DNA from: Cryptomeria japonica
Lineage: Eukaryota; Streptophyta; Pinopsida; Cupressales; Cupressaceae
Length of the DNA stretch: 64,000 nucleotides
Direction of reading: 5' to 3'
NCBI RefSeq assembly: GCF_030272615.1
Contig: NC_081411.1
Location: 37,978,640 to 38,042,639 of the forward strand
This document shows positions 56,801-64,000 of the stretch, piece by piece (position 1 is the stretch's first letter; every line of letters begins with the position of its first letter). The position numbers and the translations under genes are program-made. The notes under the pieces are model-generated. The model saw only the letters and a list, made by a program, of their open reading frames with translations, was not told the DNA's origin and ran no database searches.

Positions 56801-57890
56801 GTTTGATGCCTTTGTGTTGTCAATTAGATTTCTAAGATCGAAATCAGATCATTGTGTTTATTTCAGAGTTGAAAATGATCGCCTTCTTATTGTTGCATTA
56901 TATGTTGATGATATGCTGCTATTTGGGAAGGGTAAGGGTATGATTTCTGATTTTAAATCTCAGTTGTCAGCATAGTTTGAGATGAAAGATCTTGGGGCAA
57001 CAAGGTACATCTTGGGTATGGAAATCAGTAGAGATAGGTCTAATAGAAAACTTTGGTTGAGTCAGAGTAAGTATGTGAAGTCTGTGTTGGACAGGTTCAA
57101 CATGGTAGATTGTAGACCACTATGTGTTCTCGTTTCAGTGGGAACAAAGTTATCTGTAGATGATTGTCCAAAATCTCCTAGTGAGGTGGAGGACATGAGT
57201 AGAGTACCTTATGCTAGTGCAGTTGGTAGTCTTATGTATGCTATGGTCTGTACTAGACCAGACATTGCCTAAGCAGTGGGAGTCCTGAGTCGGTTTATGG
57301 CTAACCCTGGATGGGTACATTGGGATGCAGTTAAGCGAGTATTCAAATATTTGAGGGGTACATCAGATTACTCCATATGTTACCATGGTAACTCTTTTGG
57401 ATCTCCGCATTCAATTTGTATTCATGGATTTGTGAATTCAGATTGGGCAGGTGATATTAACAACAGGAGATCCACCAATGCTTATGTGTTCACTATGTTT
57501 GGTGGTGCCATCAATTGGATGAGTAAGCGACAACCTGTGGTTGCTTTGTCCACTATAGAAGCTGAGTACATGGCTGCTACTCATGCTTGTAAGGAAGCCA
57601 TTTGGCTTAGGAGATTGTGTTCTGATGTTGGTGTTGATGTAGAATAGATTACTATTTGGTGTGACAGTCAGAGCGCTATTTGCCTTGCGAAGAATCCAAC
57701 TTTCCATGCCAGAACGAAGCACATTGATGTGCAGTTTCACTTTGTGAGAGATATAGTGGAAGATGGAAAGGTAAATTTGGAGAAGGTAGATATTGTGAGG
57801 AATGTTGTAGATGCATTAATGAAACTAGTGGGCACTGCGAAGTTCAAATGGTGTTCGGAATCTATGGGCCTTTTGGCCTATAGCAGTTAG
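53813..57890 (+). pseudogene. Copia F gag-pol polyprotein with twelve premature stops
   Basis: Gag starts at 53813 (MASSSYSRMEVEKFNGTNF). A CCHC knuckle (CWNCDKSKHFQRDC) lies near 54514-54555. Protease has VDSGASFHMTS at about 54670. A one-base frameshift near 54700 moves into pol, which then keeps a single frame to the natural stop at 57888. Pol domains: GAG-pre-integrase with WHMRFGHIGEKG, integrase with VRIDNGGDF and QQNGVAKRMNRTL, RT with IEQMDVKTTFLHGDLEEE and LYVDDMLL, RNase H with VNSDWAGDINNRRS and STIEAEYMAA. Stops counted by reading the frame: eight TAG, three TGA, one TAA. Set against element C, several correspond to CAG, CAA, CGA or TGG codons. Confidence 0.92.
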
Positions 57891-57928
57891 TTCCTGTTAT
57901 GTTCCTATTGCTCTTACAAGGTGTTTGA

Positions 57929-57940
57929 CAAGTGGGAGAA
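57929..57940 (+). other. Polypurine tract of copia F
   Basis: CAAGTGGGAGAA immediately before the 3' LTR. Element C has the nearly identical ACAAGTGGGAGATT in the same place. Confidence 0.9.
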
Positions 57941-58721
57941 TGTTAGGAATAAGGTGTCTCAACCTTGGATAATTCCTATTCTTATTATTTGTTTTGTAAA
58001 ATGTATTTCTTGCAAATAATTTAATTAAGTGTGAGTGTACATGTCTAGTTGGCATGTTGATGTGTCACTCCACTTGATGTGTCGGCATCTTGAATTGTGT
58101 GTAAGGAGATCATGGCTGAAATGGTTATGACAGATTCCTATGACACGTAAGAGCTATTTTTAGGAGATTTCAATGACGAGTGAAGACATGCAAGACATGT
58201 GGCAATTGATAAAGTTGAGTACTATACACTCTTCCTCAATCGTGGGGTTGGGGGCATCACCCCAAAAAAATTTTTAGGGTTCCTATTTTCTCAGAGAATG
58301 GTAAAACCCTAATACGGATATCTTTGGAAGTTGCCCTAAAAAGGAATGCACATAAGCATTTTTTAGGGTTACAGACTGTGATATGAAAAGAGTGTATTGT
58401 TGGTATGATATCATGCTACTGGATTTGTCTTTAAGTTTCGATTGTCTCCTGAAAGAACTTGCATTGCAAGTGTGTTGTAACCATTGTGTTGAAGATAATA
58501 CATTGTGCAGGTTTTGGAGTGCTAGGGTTTTTTACCGAAAGGTTTTCCCTAGGGTAAATCATTGTGTCATTATCTATTTTTTGTATGCATGGTATATGGC
58601 TACAATATCTTTGTTAAAGTAGTTAACGAATCTAAAATTGTAAGGATTTAAAATAATTTGCACAATACTTTCCTCTAGAGATTAGTGTAGGAAGTTGTTT
58701 CCGCACCTGAGTTTTCTTACA
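57941..58721 (+). repeat. 3' LTR of copia F
   Basis: 781 bp, TGTTAGG...TTTTCTTACA, followed by the target duplication ATATT. Partner of 52912-53691. Confidence 0.95.
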
Positions 58722-60730
58722 ATATTGATTCTTTGATTAGAGATATTAATACTATTAGGCATAAGCCTCATCCACCTCCATAGTTGTTACACCTTGCAGA
58801 TAGTATGAAAGGTATTGTATAGTCTGTGTAGGCTTTAGATAGCGAGCTAGATAGCTATCGTAGTTGGCATGAGGGATTTTGTGCATTTTACGCTGATGGC
58901 CTCACATACAAACAAGTTAATGAATTAAAAATATCAAAAATGGATTTGAAACAATATTTTGTAAACCCTAAGATGGGTAAAGAGATAGATCTGAAGAAGC
59001 CTTGGATCTCTATTCGATGGTGTAGGCACCCAGACATTGCTAGAGACTTTTGGGAGTGGTGGTACACTCCAATCATGAGGTCCCAATGTATTTTTTGAAG
59101 AAATTATGGGCCAAATTTGAATTGGACAAAAATACCAATTACTTTGATATTAGATCATTTCAAGGGGTTGGGAGAGGCATGCCCAAGGATAGGCCAGGAG
59201 CAAAATTGAGCGATAGGGTTAGAAACCATGTGCGCGATGATCCATTGGTTCCTCTTCCATCACCAGTTATTCCAACACTTGCCCATCATCGAGCAGTGGA
59301 TTCTGCTCTAGGTTCATTGAGTGCCTTGTCGGGCAATTTGGTACAGTAGTTGCACGAGGTGAGGGCTGCCCCCAGCTTAGCACATGTTTGCACAAGCTAT
59401 GGGGATGTATGTATGGGTCCACAGAGTGAGGCTGCCCCTAGAGGAGATGGTAATTTTGATGATGCTGATGCTGCCTATGGTGGTTATGATGATGTTGAGG
59501 AGGCTACACATGCTGATGCTGTCTCTTCATATGTTGATCTCATGTGGGCAAACGATGAGCAACCTATAAAGGTACAAATTTATTTATATAATTTATAGTG
59601 CAATATTAAATTCCTTATATATACATATATGAACCATAACATGAGTTAATTTTTTCTGAACAGAGGATGGATCATACCACATCATTGAGGAACTGACATC
59701 ATGTTACCTCAATACCTAGAGATGTTGGTGCCCCATTTACGATATTCACTTTCATCTAGATACATTGTATTGATATGTACATTTAAAATAAACAATATAT
59801 TTTTTAATTTAATGATGTGTATGATATGTTTTTTCAATTTTTTAGGGTGCTTCATGTAGCACTAAGGTGGGTAGTTCTTCACGTGACCCGTGGACCACTG
59901 AGGCTCAGCCTCATATACCACTAGTATGTTTTTCATCCATTAATTTGAAGTGTTTATATGCTTACTAATTTATGTATAACTTTGATTCATGTTCGTTATT
60001 TTTTGCAATTGTAGGCTTTTGGATTGTTTGATGGCACATCACATGTACACCTTTGACCATCAATTACTTTTCCTGCATCACATGTATGCTTTTCTATGAT
60101 AATCTTGTAGTCTATATATATACTTTATAATTTATGTATATATACAAGTTTGATTCATGCTTTATATATGTTGTTCAGGTCGATACCACTACCAGTACTA
60201 GTATGGCTATGGGATTGAGCCAGATGCAACCATTGAAATTGTCATTTGAGGTGATGATTAGAAAAATAATTTCTAATTTGTTTATATTGTGTACCTGGCT
60301 TTTATAGGGATTATCAAAATTGATGTACAATGTTTTTTTTTTGTAGGACTTGACTACGACCACTTTTCTTGTTCATGATAGTGGACCTCCACATACCAGT
60401 GAGGGCATTGTAGAGCATAGTTGTATGGTAATTTATTTTAAATTTTTAGTATTTAATTACTTTATAAGTGAATTATGCAAGTAACTTCTTCTCATGTTAA
60501 ATCTTCTTCTCATGTAAAATATTTTAATAATGTACAAGAGGGTGCAGACACTGATACTACACAGGAGGGTGGAGTCATTGATACTGCACAGGAGGGTGGA
60601 GACACTGATACTACACAGACACATGATGGTGCATCTCAGGGACCATGTGCTACAGCAGGATGATTCATCTCAGCCACCTTCATGTGGAGTGAAGAGGACT
60701 GCAGATGAGATGTTGCGACTTCTTAGATTA
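58722..60730 (+). pseudogene. Main body of a decayed multi-exon gene of unknown function
   Basis: The frame from the exon at 52797 continues through ISKMDLKQYFVNPKMGKEI, KPWISIRWCRHPDIARDF and WEWWYTPIM, with several TAG stops and a frameshift near 59095, to a donor site at 59571. Further exons with AG/GT borders: 59664 onward, 59846-59923, 60015-60083, 60179-60250, 60347-60427 and about 60478-60660. All internal exons with two clear borders have lengths divisible by three and phase-0 introns. The last exon has a 24-bp tandem repeat coding for TDTTQEGG-like units. No domain recognised. It may be a host gene relative or the gene of an unidentified transposon. Dead because of stops and the F insertion. 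Confidence 0.55.
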
Positions 60731-62001
60731 TATATTTTAGATCATATCATGTTATTGTATTATGGACTTTTAATGATGACACTTGTTATGTTATCCTGGG
60801 ACTTGTTATTATGTGATTATATATAGGACTTGTTGTTATGTGATTATATATAGGACTTTTTATTATGTCATTTCCTTGCTATTATGATATTAGGTCATGT
60901 TATGTGATTTGGCACACTCTAGTGATTATAAATGTGATACATTATTTTGTTATTATGTTATTTGGACTTGTTTTAATGTCATTTCCTTATTATTATTTTT
61001 TCAAGACTTGTTATTATGTCATCAGGAATTGTTATGTGATTGTATATAGGACTTTTTATTTATGACTTGTTATGTGATCTATTTATGACTTTATATTTTA
61101 ACATTGTGATTGATCATCTTATAGTGCAACAATTTATAATTCAATAAAATAATTATCCCAATTTATAATAACATCCTATTCTTAAAATAATAATAAAATC
61201 AAGAACTTACAACTAATCTATGAAGAGATTACAATAAAATAAATATATCATAAAAAAATAGAATTCAATTGTAACACAATTACAATGTGCACCAAATAAC
61301 ATTAAGAAGAAGATAACTAATACAATGTTGTTTATGAAACCAAAATTGTATCAAATGTAGACAAATACAATGTTAAAGGGACAAAGAAAAACAATTATCA
61401 TGATTAAATATAAAAGAGTTCACACAAGTAACACAAACTTGCATATAAATTTGATATGAAAATTATAAAAGGATTATTAATTATAAATTAATCTCATAGA
61501 GGAATCCAATAGATTGATGGAACTAAGGCTAGCCAAATTATTAGGAATGTTTGAAGAACATTATTCAATGATTTGAAAGGAAGTAGACATAGATTCTTTC
61601 TTGTCAATTTCTTTTTGATATGCATAATTCTTTTGACATTTTGAAGGGTTGGAATAAGTAAAGGAAACCCTGCTATATGGAATAATTACATTGAAAGATG
61701 GTAGGTGAACATTGTGACCTCCTTTTCCATAATATAATTCATTTATATAGCTATAACAAAGCCATTGGGCAAGAAGTGTGTAACAACCTCAAATGAAAAA
61801 TGTGTAATAGAGTAAGATCTACAAACATAGTATCAACTTTCATCTTTAGTTGACCACACCACTTTACTAGTGTATTGAAGGTTTATAAGTGCGGATAGTA
61901 GTGGTATGAAAAGCATGGATATAATAGTACTAAAATAAAAAATCACTATAAATATAGATTTGTCATACAATGATAAATATAGATTTGTCATATTTAAGAC
62001 A
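60731..62001. other. AT-rich stretch with irregular repeats
   Basis: The segment 60780-61080 repeats GGACTTGTTATTATGTGATT-like phrases irregularly. From 61100 to 62000 I see nothing recognisable. Open frames are short and of the same biased composition. Confidence 0.5.
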
Positions 62002-62147
62002 TAATGGGTAAGTGCACAAAGATGGTGGTTAGAAAAGTGGACACACCCAAAAAAAAACCTGAAAAACACCAAAACGCGCATGGGGTATTTCAAATTTAAA
62101 GAACCTCGTACGCGTTTAGGCTCATTTTGCCAAGCCTAACCAAATCT
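62002..62147. repeat. Terminal-motif sequence, second copy
   Basis: Opens TAATGGGTAAGTGCACAAAG, matching 49772-49791 at 17 of 20 positions. It is followed by GGACACACCC, a short poly-A and CGCGCATGG. A candidate end of the same unclassified element family. Confidence 0.45.
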
Positions 62148-62271
62148 AAACTATGTGCATGGTTTAAAACATACTAACCACGTATGCAGTTTAAATAATA
62201 CTAACCGCGTACGTGGTTTAAAGCATACGAACCACGTATGTGGTGTAAAAACTAAAACCGCGTACATAGTT
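62148..62271. repeat. 27-bp tandem array with CG-rich core
   Basis: Four to five units of about 27 bp, each opening AACC-CGTA-G-GGTTTAAA; the third unit has AACCGCGTACGTGGTTT, almost a perfect palindrome. Units are separated by AT-rich tails such as GCATACG and AATACT. Confidence 0.85.
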
Positions 62272-62517
62272 CTGTCTGTCAATAAAATGCAATTCAATTA
62301 GCATTTGATTAGGTTTTTCAGTAGGATATATATAAGTATAAGTGACATTTCTCTTTATCTTTTATCTTTCTTATACTTTAAGTTATATTTTATGTATATA
62401 TTGTCAGAATGTTTGAGAGTTGTTCCAGATCTCTAAGAGTTATAATGCAAATTCTAGTTTTTTGAGTATTCTTATAAATTTTAGACTTAGTCAAATTTCA
62501 GTAATCAGCATGCTCAT

Positions 62518-62911
62518 ATCAGCATTATGTCTCTCATCTCTTCCCTACATTCCCCCTTTCTCTTCCTTAACCCCTACCTTTTTGTCTCTTAGGCATCTCC
62601 CTCTCTACTTTCTTCCCTCTCTCGGGTATCTGTCCGTCTCTTTCTCATCTCCCTCACCCTCTTTCTCTCTTTCATATATCCCTCTCTTTCTCTCCCTCTC
62701 TCAAATATCTCTATCTCTCACTCTCTCCCCCTCTCTTAAGTGTCTCTCTCTCTCATTCTCTCCCTCTCCGTCTCCCTCCCCCTCCCTTTCTCTTCCTTTT
62801 TCAAGTATTTCTTTCCCTCTAACTCTCTTTCTCTCTCCCCCTCTCACTCCATTTCTCTTTCTCTCAAGTCTCTCTCCTTCTCTCTATCAAATCTTTGGCT
62901 ATCAACCTTTA

Positions 62912-62970
<59 letters not shown>

Positions 62971-63119
62971 CTATCAACTCTCTCTCTCTCTCTCATTCTT
63001 TCTCTCTTAAGTCTCTCTCCCTATCTGCCTCTATCTCTCTATCTCACTCTCCACCTTTGTCAAGTGTATCTCTTTCCCACTCTCTCCCTACCTCCCCACC
63101 TCCCTTTCTATTTTCCACT

Positions 63120-63202
<83 letters not shown>

Positions 63203-63546
63203 ATCTCTAAAGTCTCTCCCTCTCATCCTCATTCTCTCTATCTCTTTATCTCTAAAGTCTCTCCCTCTCATCCTCATTCTCTCTATCTCACTCTCTCCTT
63301 CTCTCAAGTGTCTCTCTCTCATTCTCTCCCTCTCCCCTCTCCCTGCCTCTCTCCCTTTCTCATTACCTCTCTTTCTCACTCTCTCCCTCTCTTCGCACCT
63401 ATCTCTCTCTAGTCTCTTGTAATATCCTTCCACCCCTTCCTCCCTCTCACTCAAGCTCTCTTTATCTCTCACCCTCTCTTTCTCTCTCTCTCACCTTTCC
63501 TCCCTTCACCTCTTAGGTCTCTCTTTCTCTCCCAATCCCTCTATCC

Positions 63547-63621
<75 letters not shown>

Positions 63622-63720
63622 TTATCTCTTGTCTCTCCCTCTCAATCTCTATCTCTCTATCTCACTCTCCTCTATTAGGTGTATCTCTCTCCCATTGCCT
63701 CCCTCTCCTCCCCCTCTCTC
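62518..63720. repeat. (CT)n low-complexity tract with (CA)n block
   Basis: Pure (CT)n at 62916-62965, 63124-63201 and 63549-63578, the last running directly into (CA)n at 63579-63620. Between them are degenerate CTCCCTCT phrases and repeated TCTCAAGTNTCTCT. Long Ser/Leu frames on one strand and Arg/Glu frames on the other are artefacts. Confidence 0.95.
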
Positions 63721-63724
63721 CCTC

Positions 63725-64000
63725 TCTAGGGTCAAAAGGTACTCTTAGGGGTCATATGGTATCCTAGGGATCCAAGCATGTGTCCTAAGGGGTCATAGGA
63801 CACCATATGAACCATAACGACACATGAGAGGTCATATGGAGTCCTAAGGGGTCATAAGACACCATATGACCCCTTAGCACACCATATGACCCATAATGAC
63901 ACCAAAAGGTATCCTAAGGGATCATAAAACACTATAGGACCTCTTAGGACACCATACGACCGATAATGACACCATATGGAGTCCTAAGGGGTCAAGTAGT
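63725..64000. repeat. Satellite-like array running off the right edge
   Basis: Repeated phrases CCTAAGGGGTCATA, GACACCATATGACC and CATAATGACACC in varying order, with GGGGTCATA and its approximate complement TATGACCCC both present. At least five copies of the ACACCATA-type word occur in 276 bp. The period is irregular, and the array evidently continues beyond the window. Confidence 0.75.

Larger units (their letters stand above)
52912..58721 (+). mobile_element. Ty1/copia element F, complete
   Basis: 5810 bp with target duplication ATATT (52907-52911 and 58722-58726), two LTRs of 780 and 781 bp, PBS, gag-pol and a polypurine tract. Gag and pol are closely related to element C. Decayed mainly by stop codons; only one frameshift is apparent. 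Confidence 0.95.

Noticed and set aside
62420-63472. Long Ser/Leu-rich frames and the opposite Arg/Glu-rich frame
   Set aside because: They follow directly from (CT)n low-complexity sequence, which has no stops in several frames.

Overview
This is a stretch of repeat-dominated nuclear DNA from a large-genome land plant. I lean towards a gymnosperm, from the mix of conifer-like Ty1/copia and Ty3/gypsy families, the very long LTRs and the deep nesting; that is an inference, since no single-copy host gene is visible to anchor it. I find no intact protein-coding gene. Almost everything recognisable is transposable-element DNA in various states of decay.

Positions 1-43173 are one stack of nested insertions. 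The oldest layer is a truncated copia LTR (42155-43173). A gypsy element, here called B (minus strand, 42154 down to beyond the left edge), lies against it. B carries gag, protease, an extra RNase H, reverse transcriptase, RNase H and integrase. B was then interrupted several times. A second copia element, copia-1, ends at 5525 inside B's 3' LTR. A gag-only gypsy element, A (6587-20447, target duplication CATAT), splits B's integrase. Copia element C (9097-15101, minus) sits inside the leader of A. A gag-only element, E, with 4.58-kb LTRs (26993-39407, minus) sits inside what I read as B's 5' LTR. B's LTR appears to encode an unknown protein.

Positions 43174-52800 are AT-rich with fragments: one exon resembling a domain found in En/Spm (CACTA) transposons, a 12-bp minisatellite, a gypsy RT scrap with an LTR end, and a complete 333-bp TRIM retrotransposon (48214-48546, target duplication CTACA). 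Each LTR of the TRIM contains a tRNA-like cloverleaf with Pol III A and B boxes. The TRIM is the most unusual object in the window.

Positions 52800-60730 hold a decayed multi-exon gene of unknown function (all usable introns in phase 0), split by copia element F (52912-58721, target duplication ATATT). F and C belong to the same copia family, in opposite orientations. From 60730 to the end there is AT-rich DNA, a 27-bp CG-rich array, more than 1 kb of (CT)n/(CA)n low-complexity sequence and the start of a satellite-like array running off the right edge.

The elements do not form a pathway. What links them is history: insertion order can be read from the nesting, and decay is dominated by C-to-T type stop codons, as expected of heavily methylated repeats. 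Divergence and lengths were judged by eye, not computed.
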